Shown here one piece after another: positions 27,306 to 35,354 of a stretch of DNA of 35,354 nucleotides (its first letter is position 1; every line of letters starts with the position of its first letter). This stretch comes from Verrucomicrobiales bacterium (GTDB lineage: Bacteria; Verrucomicrobiota; Verrucomicrobiia; Limisphaerales; F1-12-MAGs170). Position numbers and translations under genes: made by a program. The stretch covers positions 1-35,354 of the forward strand of contig SXMN01000216.1 in NCBI GenBank assembly GCA_005777315.1. Reading direction: 5' to 3'. The notes below the pieces were generated by a model that did no database searches, had not been told where the DNA came from, and saw only the letters and a list, made by a program, of their open reading frames with translations.

Positions 27306-28430
27306 TCAACCAAGTGGTTTCAGATCCCGAAGCTCGCGTTCGGTTTTCAATCGAAGCTGGCCACACGCAGCGTCAATGTCGTGGCCTTTCTCCCGGCGTA
27401 GAGTACCCGTGACTCCTTCGCTTTCCAGTGCCGCGAGAAATGCCTCCTGGATATTCTCTTCGGGCCGGGTCCAGGACAGCCCATCAACAGCGTTGTAAGG
27501 GATGAGATTTACCTTGGCATTCAGGCGCGAGGCCAGGGCTGCGAGCGGGCGAGCCTGGTCGAGCGCATCGTTGACTCCCGCAATCAGGATGTATTCGAAG
27601 GTGATCATGCGCCCTTTCCTTGATTGATAGTAGTCGAGGGCGGCGGTCAGCTCGGCCAGCGGGTATTTGCGATTCACCGGCATGATTCGCCCGCGCACTT
27701 CATCCGTGGCCCCGTGAAGCGAGATCGCAAGGCGGAATTGCATCGGATCCTCGGCGAGCTTCCTGATTTGAGGCGCCAGACCGCTTGTGGAAATTGTAAT
27801 CTTTCGCGCGCCGATCCCGCCGCCCCAGCTCGCATTCAGGATTCTGAGCGCTGCCATCAGGTTGTCATAGTTGGCCAGTGGTTCACCCATTCCCATGATG
27901 ACGAGATTGTTTGCCAAGCGATCCGAAGCCGGTGTGGTGTCAATGCGCTTCAATTCTTGCGGTTGATGTCCATGCCAGCGCTCGACTGCCAGCACCTGCT
28001 CGATGATTTCCTCGGGTTGCAGGTTGCGCTTCCAGCCGTCCAACCCACTTGCGCAAAACTTGCAGCCATAGGCGCAGCCCACCTGGGTCGAAATACACAG
28101 CGTGTGCCTGTCGCTGGCTTCGCCATAGAGAGCCGGATTTGCGGGGATCAACACGCTTTCCACAAAAGCACCGTCCGCGAGCTTCCAGAGGAACTTTTGT
28201 GTTGTATCCGGTGAACCTTGCCTGTGAGCGAGATTCAGGACATTCAGGGTGTATTCCCCAGCCAGTTTTTGGCGAAGGGATTTGGGGAGATTGGACATCT
28301 GGTCCCAGGTGGCTGCACGTTGGCGGTAGAGCCACTCAAGCAACTGAGTCACCCGATATGCAGGTTCCGCCCATAGTGTGAACTGAGCGATTAGCTCCTC
28401 GTTCGTCAGGGACTTGATGTCGCGCTTCAT
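27306..28430 (-). CDS. rlmN: 23S rRNA (adenine2503-C2)-methyltransferase / tRNA A37 methyltransferase
   Basis: RlmN is a radical SAM enzyme that methylates C2 of A2503 in 23S rRNA and often A37 in tRNAs. The cluster motif CX3CX2C is in 'VGCAYGCKFCASGLDGWKRN'. 'NLVIMGMGEPLANYDN' and 'RKITISTSGLAPQIRKLA' are family signatures, and the C-terminal 'GHDIDAACGQL' carries the methyl-accepting cysteine. The frame is open to 28595, which would overlap the phosphorylase gene by 100 bp. The family N-terminus fits ATG 28430 ('MKRDIKSLTNEELIAQF'), with GTG 28463 as the alternative. It lies downstream of the glucan phosphorylase gene on the same strand. Confidence 0.94.
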   Translation of the reverse strand: MKRDIKSLTNEELIAQFTLWAEPAYRVTQLLEWLYRQRAATWDQMSNLPKSLRQKLAGEYTLNVLNLAHRQGSPDTTQKFLWKLADGAFVESVLIPANPALYGEASDRHTLCISTQVGCAYGCKFCASGLDGWKRNLQPEEIIEQVLAVERWHGHQPQELKRIDTTPASDRLANNLVIMGMGEPLANYDNLMAALRILNASWGGGIGARKITISTSGLAPQIRKLAEDPMQFRLAISLHGATDEVRGRIMPVNRKYPLAELTAALDYYQSRKGRMITFEYILIAGVNDALDQARPLAALASRLNAKVNLIPYNAVDGLSWTRPEENIQEAFLAALESEGVTGTLRREKGHDIDAACGQLRLKTERELRDLKPLG

Positions 28431-28495
28431 GCGGGCCAGGGCTGCGGGCGCTGAGATCGTCACGCCAGGGTTTGAACCACGCGCCGGGTGATCAA

Positions 28496-30652
28496 TCACG
28501 ACGTGTAGTACTTCTTTGCGTACTCCTGAACCATCCGCCAGGTGTTGAATTGCGGAACCAGCGTGGACATCGCACGGCGGATTCTTTGGATCCACTGGCG
28601 TGGAATGCCGTGGGCATCACGCGCGTAGAAGCAGGGGATCACTTCCTGCGTCAGCGTCCGGTAAAGATTTTCGCTGTCGAGACGATCCTGCTCCTCGATA
28701 TTGTCCGGATGCGAATCGTCGCCGATGGCGAAGCCATTTGTGCCGTCGTAGCCTTCGCGCCACCAGCCATCGAGAATGCTGAAATTCAGGCACCCATGAC
28801 AACTGGCCTTCATGCCGCTCGTGCCGGATGCCTCGAGGGGACGGCGTGGATTGTTCAACCAAACATCGCAGCCCGAGACCAACTGACGTGCCACATGGAC
28901 ATCGTAATTCTCGATGAACACCAGATGCCCCTTGAGTTCCGAGAACTTGCTGAGGTGAATGATGTGCTGGATGAAGCGCTTGCCATCGTCGTCCTTCGGG
29001 TGCGCCTTGCCTGCGAAGATGAATTGTACCGGGCGATGCTTGTCCATCACGACCTTCGCGATGTTTTCAAACTGCTGGAAGATCAACGGCGCCCGCTTGT
29101 AAGTGGCGAAGCGGCGGGCGAAACCTATCGTCAGCGCATCGGTATTGAGCAATTGGTCAAACGCGATGAAGTCGCCCCGTGTCAGGCGTTCGCCCTGAAG
29201 CAGCAAGCGGCGACGCGAGAACTCGATCAATTCGCGGCGCAGTTTGTAACGCATGGCCCACAGTTCTTCGTCGGAAATGAAATTCGGGTCGGAGATCCGT
29301 GCCCAGAACTCGGGTGAATTCATCTCCCGATCGCACTCGAGCACATTGAGTTTCTCGTTGCTGATCTGGCTGAGCTTGCTGCGCCAGAATCGGCGCACCG
29401 GGCCTTTCATCCAGCCTACAAGATGGATGCCATTGGTGATATGGCCGATGGGAACTTCGTCAGTGCGCTTGCCTGGATACATCCCCTGCCACATGTGCCG
29501 GCTGACCTGGCCGTGCAATTCGCTCACGCCATTGGCCGCGCGGGACGCTTTCAACGCCAGCACCGTCATGCAGAACGGTTCATGGTCTGTCCCGGGGGAA
29601 ACCTGTCCGAGCGCCATGAGTTCGGGGAGCGTGAGTTTCAATTCAGTCTGGAACTTCATCAGCACGTAGCTCATCAGATCGCGACTGAAGCGATCGTGCC
29701 CCGCTTCCACCGGTGTGTGAGTTGTGAAGATGCATTGAGACTTTGTTTCCGCGATGGCTGCTTGAAAATTCTTTCCATCCGCCATTTTCTCACGGGCCAG
29801 TTCCAGCGTGAGGAACGCAGCATGTCCCTCGTTCATGTGGAAGACGGACGGGGCGATTCCCAGCGCGCGCAGCAATCGTACGCCGCCGACGCCCAGTAAA
29901 ATCTCCTGCATGATGCGGGTGGTGCTGTCACCGCCATAAACACGCAAGGTCAGGTCCCGATAGCGCTGCTCATTCTCGGGGCGGTTCGCATCAAGAAGAT
30001 AAACAGGACAGCGTCCGACATTGACCCGCCATGCGTGGAAGTACACCTCCGTCATCGCGATCTCGACCATGCACACCACTTGTTCGCCCTTGGCATCCAG
30101 CACCGGTTCGACCGCCAGATTCTTTGGATTGAGGTGGGTGTAGTACTCTGTCTGCCAGTTGTCCTGATTGAACGTCTGCTGAAAGTAGCCCTCCCGGTAA
30201 AACAAGCTGATGCCTGCGAAGCCCAGCCCGACATCACTGGCGGATTTGGCGTGGTCGCCCGCAAGAATCCCGAGGCCGCCTGCGGCGATGGGCAGGCTCT
30301 CATGGAACCCAAACTCCGCGCTGAAGTAAGCCACCGGATTCTTTAACAGGCCGGGTGCGTTCTGGTGTCCCCAGGTAATTGAGTCATTCAAGTAGATCTC
30401 GAACGTGGACAAGACCTCCCGAACCCGTTGCGCAAATTCCCGGTCCTGAAGCCGGACGCGCAGCTCATAATCCGAGACTTCGTGCAGAATGGCGACGGCG
30501 TTGTGATGCAGGTTTTGCCAGCCGCGCGGGGAAAGTTCCTGGAAGATTTCCTGGGCTTCCTGGTTCCACGTCCACCATAGATTGCGGGCCAGCCGGTGCA
30601 GGCCAATGATTAGTTCCGTAAGTTCAACAGTTGTAAGTGAAGCGCGGCTCAT
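28496..30652 (-). CDS. glgP: Alpha-glucan phosphorylase (GT35, GlgP-like with DUF3417)
   Basis: This enzyme, about 718 residues from this start, releases glucose-1-phosphate from glycogen or maltodextrins using PLP. It belongs to the shorter 'alpha-glucan family phosphorylase' branch. The N-terminal DUF3417-type domain ('LARNLWWTWNQEAQEIF') is followed by 'VAYFSAEFGFHESLPIAAGG'. The PLP lysine is in 'EASGTSGMKASCHG', and 'RFATYKRAPLIFQ' matches the phosphate-binding region. The frame begins at a TTG (30682), but the ATG at 30652 starts the recognisable sequence, and neither has a clear Shine-Dalgarno. rlmN follows on the same strand, a pairing without an obvious metabolic reason. Confidence 0.95.
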   Translation of the reverse strand: MSRASLTTVELTELIIGLHRLARNLWWTWNQEAQEIFQELSPRGWQNLHHNAVAILHEVSDYELRVRLQDREFAQRVREVLSTFEIYLNDSITWGHQNAPGLLKNPVAYFSAEFGFHESLPIAAGGLGILAGDHAKSASDVGLGFAGISLFYREGYFQQTFNQDNWQTEYYTHLNPKNLAVEPVLDAKGEQVVCMVEIAMTEVYFHAWRVNVGRCPVYLLDANRPENEQRYRDLTLRVYGGDSTTRIMQEILLGVGGVRLLRALGIAPSVFHMNEGHAAFLTLELAREKMADGKNFQAAIAETKSQCIFTTHTPVEAGHDRFSRDLMSYVLMKFQTELKLTLPELMALGQVSPGTDHEPFCMTVLALKASRAANGVSELHGQVSRHMWQGMYPGKRTDEVPIGHITNGIHLVGWMKGPVRRFWRSKLSQISNEKLNVLECDREMNSPEFWARISDPNFISDEELWAMRYKLRRELIEFSRRRLLLQGERLTRGDFIAFDQLLNTDALTIGFARRFATYKRAPLIFQQFENIAKVVMDKHRPVQFIFAGKAHPKDDDGKRFIQHIIHLSKFSELKGHLVFIENYDVHVARQLVSGCDVWLNNPRRPLEASGTSGMKASCHGCLNFSILDGWWREGYDGTNGFAIGDDSHPDNIEEQDRLDSENLYRTLTQEVIPCFYARDAHGIPRQWIQRIRRAMSTLVPQFNTWRMVQEYAKKYYTS

Positions 30653-30769
30653 TCGCAGTTGATCGGGTTGGATTGATTTCAAAACTCTGCCAAGTGGCGG
30701 AAACTAAACACTCAGCATTGCACTCGCAATGGAATTAAACCTTCGCATTAGCTTCCATTCCTCCGGCAC

Positions 30770-31696
30770 TCAGCGGTCACGCTTCAGGAGAAAATCTGCC
30801 AATGATTTGAGAGCGGTCGCTTTTCCGCGGAGCGGTTTCAAGGCAGCAAACGCCCGTTTTGTCAGGTTTTCCGCGATTCGCTTCGATTTTTCCAATCCCA
30901 CAATCGAAGGATAGGTGGCTTTCTGCGCGGCGGTGTCCTTTCCGGCGGTTTTGCCGAGCTGTTCGCTGGTCTGTGTCACATCCAGAATGTCATCAATGAC
31001 CTGAAACGCCAGGCCCACGTGATAACCGAAATCGGTCAGTGCCTTGAGCTGCGACAGTGAACAATCAGCACTCATTCCGCCCAGCCGCGCCGAACAGCAC
31101 AGAAGCGCCGATGTCTTTCGCTCATGGATGTAACGCAATTGATTCGTGGATGTCTTCCGGCCCTCGCCTTCGAGGTCCGCGACCTGTCCGGCGATCAATT
31201 GCAGCGATCCGGAGGCCTGCGCCAGTTCAATGATCAAGTCTTGATGAGCGTATCGTTTGCGAACTTTCGATCTCGCGACGATCTCGAAGGCCTGTGTCAA
31301 CAAAGCGTCCCCTGCGAGGATGGCGATCCCTTCACCGAAAACCTTGTGACTGGTGAGTCGGCCTCGGCGATAGTCGTCATCGTCCATCGCGGGCAAATCA
31401 TCGTGGATCAGTGAATAGGTGTGGATGCACTCGACTGCGCACGCCAGCGGCAAGGCGTCATTGACATCGCCTCCGCACGCCTCCGCCGCGGCGATGCACA
31501 AAACCGGTCGCATCCGTTTTCCTCCGGCGAAAAGCGAATAACGCATTGCTTTATGGATCGTCTGAGGTTTCGCCGTCGCTTTCGGGAGAAAGTGATCCAA
31601 CGCGCTGTTCACCGACTTTGTGTGGCGATTCAGGTAGCTGGGCAGATCAAAAGCAACCGTTTTGGTCGCCGTGGCATCGAGGGAGCTGTTCGGCAT
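30770..31696 (-). CDS. ispA: Polyprenyl synthetase (farnesyl/geranylgeranyl diphosphate synthase)
   Basis: This 308-residue trans-prenyltransferase elongates dimethylallyl diphosphate with isopentenyl diphosphate. The first aspartate motif is D99-D100 to D105 in 'SLIHDDLPAMDDDDYRRG', and the second is in 'LAFQVIDDILDVT'. 'FAGGKRMRPVLCIAAAEACG' supplies the diphosphate-binding arginines. The two residues inserted in the first motif (DDxxxxD) and its surroundings are typical of bacterial short-chain synthases, so farnesyl diphosphate is the likeliest product, with geranylgeranyl possible. The frame is open to a TTG at 31729, but ATG 31696 fits the family. It lies downstream of no gene on its strand and is divergent from the PSD1 gene. 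Confidence 0.93.
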   Translation of the reverse strand: MPNSSLDATATKTVAFDLPSYLNRHTKSVNSALDHFLPKATAKPQTIHKAMRYSLFAGGKRMRPVLCIAAAEACGGDVNDALPLACAVECIHTYSLIHDDLPAMDDDDYRRGRLTSHKVFGEGIAILAGDALLTQAFEIVARSKVRKRYAHQDLIIELAQASGSLQLIAGQVADLEGEGRKTSTNQLRYIHERKTSALLCCSARLGGMSADCSLSQLKALTDFGYHVGLAFQVIDDILDVTQTSEQLGKTAGKDTAAQKATYPSIVGLEKSKRIAENLTKRAFAALKPLRGKATALKSLADFLLKRDR

Positions 31697-31788
31697 GCGG
31701 GGCGTTGTAAGTGAATCATCTCCTCCCAATCAAGAATGGTTTCGGAAGAATGGTTGCCAAGCGCCGTTCTTTGTCTGTCGCTTCCTGG

Positions 31789-31827
31789 CTTGAGCATTCA
31801 GTCCAAGTTGTCTAACTACTGCTCAAG
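31789..31827. promoter_or_regulatory. Candidate operator palindrome between ispA and the PSD1 gene
   Basis: CTTGAGCA (31789-31796) and TGCTCAAG (31820-31827) form a perfect 8-bp inverted repeat with 23 nt between them. The spacer contains TGTCTAACTA, also found at 25832-25841. The position in a 173-bp divergent intergenic region suits a regulator site. No known motif was recognised. Confidence 0.3.
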
Positions 31828-31869
31828 ACAACACCTGCGCTCGGTCGCTCGTGGAGTCTTGATGCTTTC

Positions 31870-34866
31870 ATGTGGTTGAATCGAACAGTTCATATCGCCG
31901 AAAAGAATTCGGACTCGGAGGGCGGGAAAACTCCAGCGCCGCGAGCCAGGCTTTCAAATGGCCTCCTGAAGGTTTCCGGATTTCTGGTGTTCGTCGTACT
32001 TCTGCTGGTTCAGCCCGTAAGCCTCGTCGCCGCCTCACCAGTTGCACCTGAGCAACTGCTTTTTTTTGAACAGAAGATCCGGCCCGTTCTCGTCGAGCAC
32101 TGTTACGAGTGCCACAGCGCCCAGGCAAAGAAGGTGAAAGGGGGCTTGGTTCTCGACACCAAGTCGGGCTGGGAAAAGGGCGGCGACACCGGCGAATCCG
32201 CCATTGTTCCCGGAAACACGGAGAGAAGCCCATTGCTCCGCGCCGTGCGGCATGATGACGCCGATCTCGCCATGCCTCCGAAAAAGCCAAAACTTTCCGA
32301 CGCCATTATCGCAGACCTGACGGCGTGGGTGAAAATGGGCGCACCTGATCCACGCGACGGTTCCGTTATCGTGCGGCGCGGCGACAAGTCATGGTGGTCG
32401 CTTCTGCCGCTTTCACAGTCAAATCCACCTCATGCCGCAGGACTTCCTGAAGCGTGGTCGGCGAATCCGATTGATCGCTTCGTCTTCTCGAAGCTTGCGG
32501 GAAACGGATTGAAGCCGAATCCGCCAGCCGACCGCCGCGCATGGATACGCCGCGTCAGCTACGATTTAACCGGGCTTCCGCCCTCCCCCGAGGAAGTCGA
32601 GATGTTCCAGCGCGATACCGATCCGAGCGCTCATGAAAAGCTCGTCGATCGCCTGCTGAACTCGCCGCACTACGGCGAGCAATGGGGGCGGCACTGGCTG
32701 GATGTGGTGAGGTTCGGCGAGAGTCGCGGCTTCGAGCGCAATGAAATCATTCTCAACGCCTGGCCGTTCCGTGATTACGTGATTCGTTCCTTCAACGAAG
32801 ACAAGCCTTTCAACCAATTCATCATTGAGCACATCGCGGGCGATGTCGTGGGCAAAGACCGTCCCGATGTCGAGATTGGCGTGGCGTTCCTCACCACCGG
32901 CCCCTACGACGATGTGGGCAACCAGGACGCCGCAGCCGCCGCAAACATCCGCGCCGCGACCGTCGATGATATGGTCACCACCACGGGCGCTGCATTTCTG
33001 GGGCTGACGATAGGCTGTGCGCGTTGTCACAATCACAAGTTCGATCCGATTCCGACGGAGGATTACCACCGGATCAAATCGGCTTTCGATGGTGTATCCC
33101 ACGGACCACGATCCCTCGCCACCGCCGAGGAACGTCAGCGCCACGACGCGGCATCGAAACCGCTGAACGAGCGGCGCACCCAAATACCGGCGGAAAAGTC
33201 CAGGATCGAGAAGGCCATCATAGAACGCGCCTCCACTCAAAGTTCCGAGCAGAAGCCGCTTCGTCCTCCGCCCAGCGCCCGCCTGACGGAGGAGACATTT
33301 TCCCCGATCGAAGCCAGGCACGTGCGCTTCACGGCGCTGTCGCATTCCGGCAATCCTAAATCCGGCGTGGGCGGGCGGATTGATGAATTTGAAATATGGA
33401 CTGCAGCCGCAAATCCTCGCAACGTCGCGCTCGCCACCAACGGCGGCAAAGCCATTGGAGCCGCCGGCAATGTAGCCAGGGACTTCGACGGCGCGTACAG
33501 TGTCGAACTTGTCAATGACGGCAAGTACAGCGCTCGCTGGTTCATTGGTAATCCCGCCATGCTGACGATCAACCTGGCTCAGACCGCGACAATCGATCGT
33601 GTGAGCTTTTCCCATGACCGCGTCACGCCGTCCGACACCCCCATCGAAGGTCTCGGCCCTTGCGTGACCGAGTATGAGATTCACGTCTCAACCGACGGCC
33701 GGTCCTGGACCAAGGTCGCCGATTCGTCCGACCGCAAACCGTTCAACGAAGAACTCGCACGTGATAGAAAACTGCGCACAGCATCCTCGGACGAACGCGC
33801 GCAGCTTGCGGAACTCGACAGGCAACTCAACGAGATCGATCGGGAAATACGCAAAATACCACCGCTCAGTTCGGTGTGGGTTGCCAATTTTTCCCAGCCA
33901 AAGCAGCCCACCCTTGTATTCAAAGGCGGTGATCCGATGAAGCCTGGCGATGCGGTCAAGCCTTCCAGTTTGAACGTGCTCGATCAAGTGACCAGACCAT
34001 TTGAACTTTCCAGCGATGCGCCGGAAGCCGAGCGCCGGCTGGCTTTGGCTCGATGGTTTGCCAGTGATGAAAATCCGCTGACCGCGCGTGTGCTGGCCAA
34101 CCGTGTCTGGCAGCATCACTTTGGTGTTGGCATCGTTGATACGCCGAGCGACTTCGGATTCCTCGGCGGCAGACCCACGCACCCCGAGTTGCTCGACTGG
34201 CTCGCTCGCCGATTGCAACACCACGGCTGGCGGCTCAAACCGCTGCACCGGGAAATTATCCTGAGCGAGACCTACAAACAGTCTGCTGCTTCGCGTGAGG
34301 ATGGGGCGGCAAGGGACAAAGATGCGCGCCTCCTCTGGCGCTTCCCGCCCCGCCGACTCAGCGCCGAGGAGTTGCGTGATACCATGCTGACAATTTCCGG
34401 CAAACTGGATCGCCGCGCAGGCGGACCGGGCTTCCGGCTCTACGAATACAAACAGGACAATGTGGCCACCTACGTGCCGTTAATTGAGCACGGACCCGAG
34501 ACGTATCGCCGCGCCGTTTACCACCATAACGCGCGCGCCTCGGTGGTGGACATCCTGTCAGATTTCGATCTGCCGGACAATGCGTTCGCCGTGCCGAAAC
34601 GAGCCAACACCACTAATCCGCTTCAGACTCTCACCCTGCTAAACCACCGCTTCGTGCTCGACATGTCCGCCGCCTTGAGCGAACGCGCGGCGATGGAGGC
34701 CGGAAACGTCCCCACCGTCCAGATCCGTCGGGCTTACGCCGCCGCCTTCCAGCGCGAGCCCACGCAGAAGGAACTTCCGGCCGCGATGGCGATGGTTCGT
34801 GACCACGGAATGTCCGCTTTCTGCCGCGCGCTGTTGAATGCGAATGAATTGATCTATCTGGAATAG
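31870..34866 (+). CDS. PSD1 / planctomycete cytochrome C (DUF1549-DUF1553) protein
   Basis: This 998-residue exported protein is typical of Planctomycetes and Verrucomicrobia. After a 34-residue polar leader comes a hydrophobic signal segment (about 35-55), then a PSCyt1 cytochrome domain with haem motif CYECH at residues 78-82. DUF1549 follows (about 190-400), including the conserved 'GCARCHNHKFDPIPTEDYH' block (second CxxCH at 383-387). A discoidin-like (F5/8 type C) beta domain lies at about 470-620, then a charged helical stretch, and finally DUF1553 (about 680-960; 'ANRVWQHHFGVGIVDTPSDF'). The role is unknown but probably periplasmic oxidation or binding of a complex polysaccharide. The gene usually found next to it, encoding a DUF1501 protein, is not seen here. 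Confidence 0.95.
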   Translation: MWLNRTVHIAEKNSDSEGGKTPAPRARLSNGLLKVSGFLVFVVLLLVQPVSLVAASPVAPEQLLFFEQKIRPVLVEHCYECHSAQAKKVKGGLVLDTKSGWEKGGDTGESAIVPGNTERSPLLRAVRHDDADLAMPPKKPKLSDAIIADLTAWVKMGAPDPRDGSVIVRRGDKSWWSLLPLSQSNPPHAAGLPEAWSANPIDRFVFSKLAGNGLKPNPPADRRAWIRRVSYDLTGLPPSPEEVEMFQRDTDPSAHEKLVDRLLNSPHYGEQWGRHWLDVVRFGESRGFERNEIILNAWPFRDYVIRSFNEDKPFNQFIIEHIAGDVVGKDRPDVEIGVAFLTTGPYDDVGNQDAAAAANIRAATVDDMVTTTGAAFLGLTIGCARCHNHKFDPIPTEDYHRIKSAFDGVSHGPRSLATAEERQRHDAASKPLNERRTQIPAEKSRIEKAIIERASTQSSEQKPLRPPPSARLTEETFSPIEARHVRFTALSHSGNPKSGVGGRIDEFEIWTAAANPRNVALATNGGKAIGAAGNVARDFDGAYSVELVNDGKYSARWFIGNPAMLTINLAQTATIDRVSFSHDRVTPSDTPIEGLGPCVTEYEIHVSTDGRSWTKVADSSDRKPFNEELARDRKLRTASSDERAQLAELDRQLNEIDREIRKIPPLSSVWVANFSQPKQPTLVFKGGDPMKPGDAVKPSSLNVLDQVTRPFELSSDAPEAERRLALARWFASDENPLTARVLANRVWQHHFGVGIVDTPSDFGFLGGRPTHPELLDWLARRLQHHGWRLKPLHREIILSETYKQSAASREDGAARDKDARLLWRFPPRRLSAEELRDTMLTISGKLDRRAGGPGFRLYEYKQDNVATYVPLIEHGPETYRRAVYHHNARASVVDILSDFDLPDNAFAVPKRANTTNPLQTLTLLNHRFVLDMSAALSERAAMEAGNVPTVQIRRAYAAAFQREPTQKELPAAMAMVRDHGMSAFCRALLNANELIYLE

Positions 34867-35284
34867 ACTCATTCCGAAATTTACCTCCTCTGCGAAGGCA
34901 CCGCAGTGGCTTCTGGAAGTAGTTTCTTCTCCGCACTGCAATCCATGCGAACTCTCGCGTGCCGCGAGGACTTCGGATCGCGGAATTTATTGGAAACGTC
35001 CCAAAGTTTGGGGGTGAAGGGGTCTGAGTCCCGGCAGGCTGCGGGTGGAAAACAAGCATAGCTTAGCCTTTGAAGGCTGGGACTGGTTCGAGTAGTCGAT
35101 TCGGCCTGGTCTTGAATGTGAGGACGCAGTCACATTGCCGCCGCATCGACTCGTCCGTCCCTTCGTGACTCGTGCCATGCAAACTTTGAGCCCAGCCTTG
35201 AAAGGCTAGTACTTCGTCAGTCGTGAGTTGATGGGTCAAACAAATTGAGCTTGTACTTTGGATAAGCGTGTCTAATTGGAGTAG
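34867..35284. other. Non-coding stretch between PSD1 gene and transposase
   Basis: These 418 bp contain no recognisable gene. The only clear structure is the 145-bp palindrome-ended element at 35064-35208. The left end of the IS630-type element should lie between 35209 and 35284, but I cannot identify its terminal inverted repeat without the other end. Confidence 0.5.
35064..35208. mobile_element. MITE-like 145-bp element with 18-bp terminal inverted repeats
   Basis: TAGCCTTTGAAGGCTGGG (35064-35081) and CCCAGCCTTGAAAGGCTA (35191-35208) are reverse complements at 17 of 18 positions, 109 nt apart. Each arm is also a small palindrome (AGCCTT with AAGGCT). The element begins and ends with TA, the dinucleotide target of IS630/Tc1-mariner elements. 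It contains no gene and lies 76 bp from an IS630-type transposase start. A MITE interpretation is inferred from structure alone. It could instead be a paired palindromic repeat. Confidence 0.45.
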
Positions 35285-35354
35285 ATGCCAATTAAGTATC
35301 GCATCCGTTTGTCACCGCCAGAACGCGAACAACTCATGAACATCCTGCGCAAGA
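35285..35354 (+). CDS. IS630-type transposase, N-terminal fragment (cut by window edge)
   Basis: The first 23 codons of a gene run off the right end of the window. They read 'MPIKYRIRLSPPEREQ' then 'LMNILRK', resembling the start of IS630-family transposases or their helix-turn-helix subunit, which typically open with a short beta strand and 'LT/SPEER..L' followed by a basic helix. Nothing of the DDE catalytic domain is visible, so activity or intactness cannot be judged. Its position directly after a MITE-like palindrome fits a mobile-element-prone right flank of the PSD1 gene. Confidence 0.6.
   Translation, partial: MPIKYRIRLSPPEREQLMNILRK

Noticed and set aside
32566-33684. 372-codon minus-strand frame opposite the PSD1 gene
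   Set aside because: It is entirely antisense to conserved DUF1549 sequence and shows no recognisable domain.

Overview
The window looks like chromosomal DNA of a Verrucomicrobiota bacterium, plausibly a Pedosphaerales/Limisphaerales-type soil or freshwater lineage (the finer placement is inference). Pointers are families largely confined to the Planctomycetes-Verrucomicrobia group: a PVC-type haem-binding CxxCH protein at the left edge, a PSCyt1/DUF1549/DUF1553 (PSD1) protein at the right, a DUF1080 lipoprotein, and a Minf_1886-type 'Verruc_Plancto' small protein. No rRNA, tRNA, CRISPR array or prophage was recognised.

Layout. 1-1173 (+) is the C-terminal part of a haem protein, convergent with an MFS transporter (1265-2563, -). 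The transporter is preceded by a broken dipeptidase-like remnant. 3037-6440 (-) holds leuS, an unannotated 43-residue membrane microprotein and the Minf_1886 gene as a likely transcription unit. An intergenic inverted repeat (6542-6638) separates this from an alkyladenine DNA glycosylase (+). 7356-12255 (-) carries a 66-residue protein with a non-ATG start, a BON protein, an EcsC protein, a DUF1080 lipoprotein and an OPT transporter. 12568-14190 (-) has a Gfo/Idh/MocA oxidoreductase and an FMN reductase, divergent from a DapA-family lyase, then queE and a class III aminotransferase (+). 17758-19115 (+) is rsmA overlapped by a NUDIX gene, convergent with comB, an OGG1-type glycosylase and a PAP2-GT39 fusion (-), all three joined by overlaps. 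23064-31696 (-) contains apt, an RpoD-like sigma factor, a YugP-type protease, sppA, rlmN, an alpha-glucan phosphorylase and a polyprenyl synthase. 31870-34866 (+) is the PSD1 protein. The right end has a MITE-like palindromic element and the start of an IS630-type transposase cut by the window edge.

Most of the window is core metabolism and information processing (translation, tRNA modification, rRNA methylation, DNA repair, isoprenoids, glycogen) mixed with lineage-specific surface and cytochrome proteins. I do not see a defence island or an obviously new multi-gene system. The most interesting observations are a palindromic repeat translated in frame inside LeuRS, two small genes easily missed (a 43-aa membrane protein and a 66-aa protein probably starting at CTG), a complete PAP2 phosphatase fused to an ArnT/PMT-like glycosyltransferase and coupled to a repair glycosylase, and an RpoD-like sigma factor with altered promoter-melting aromatics.
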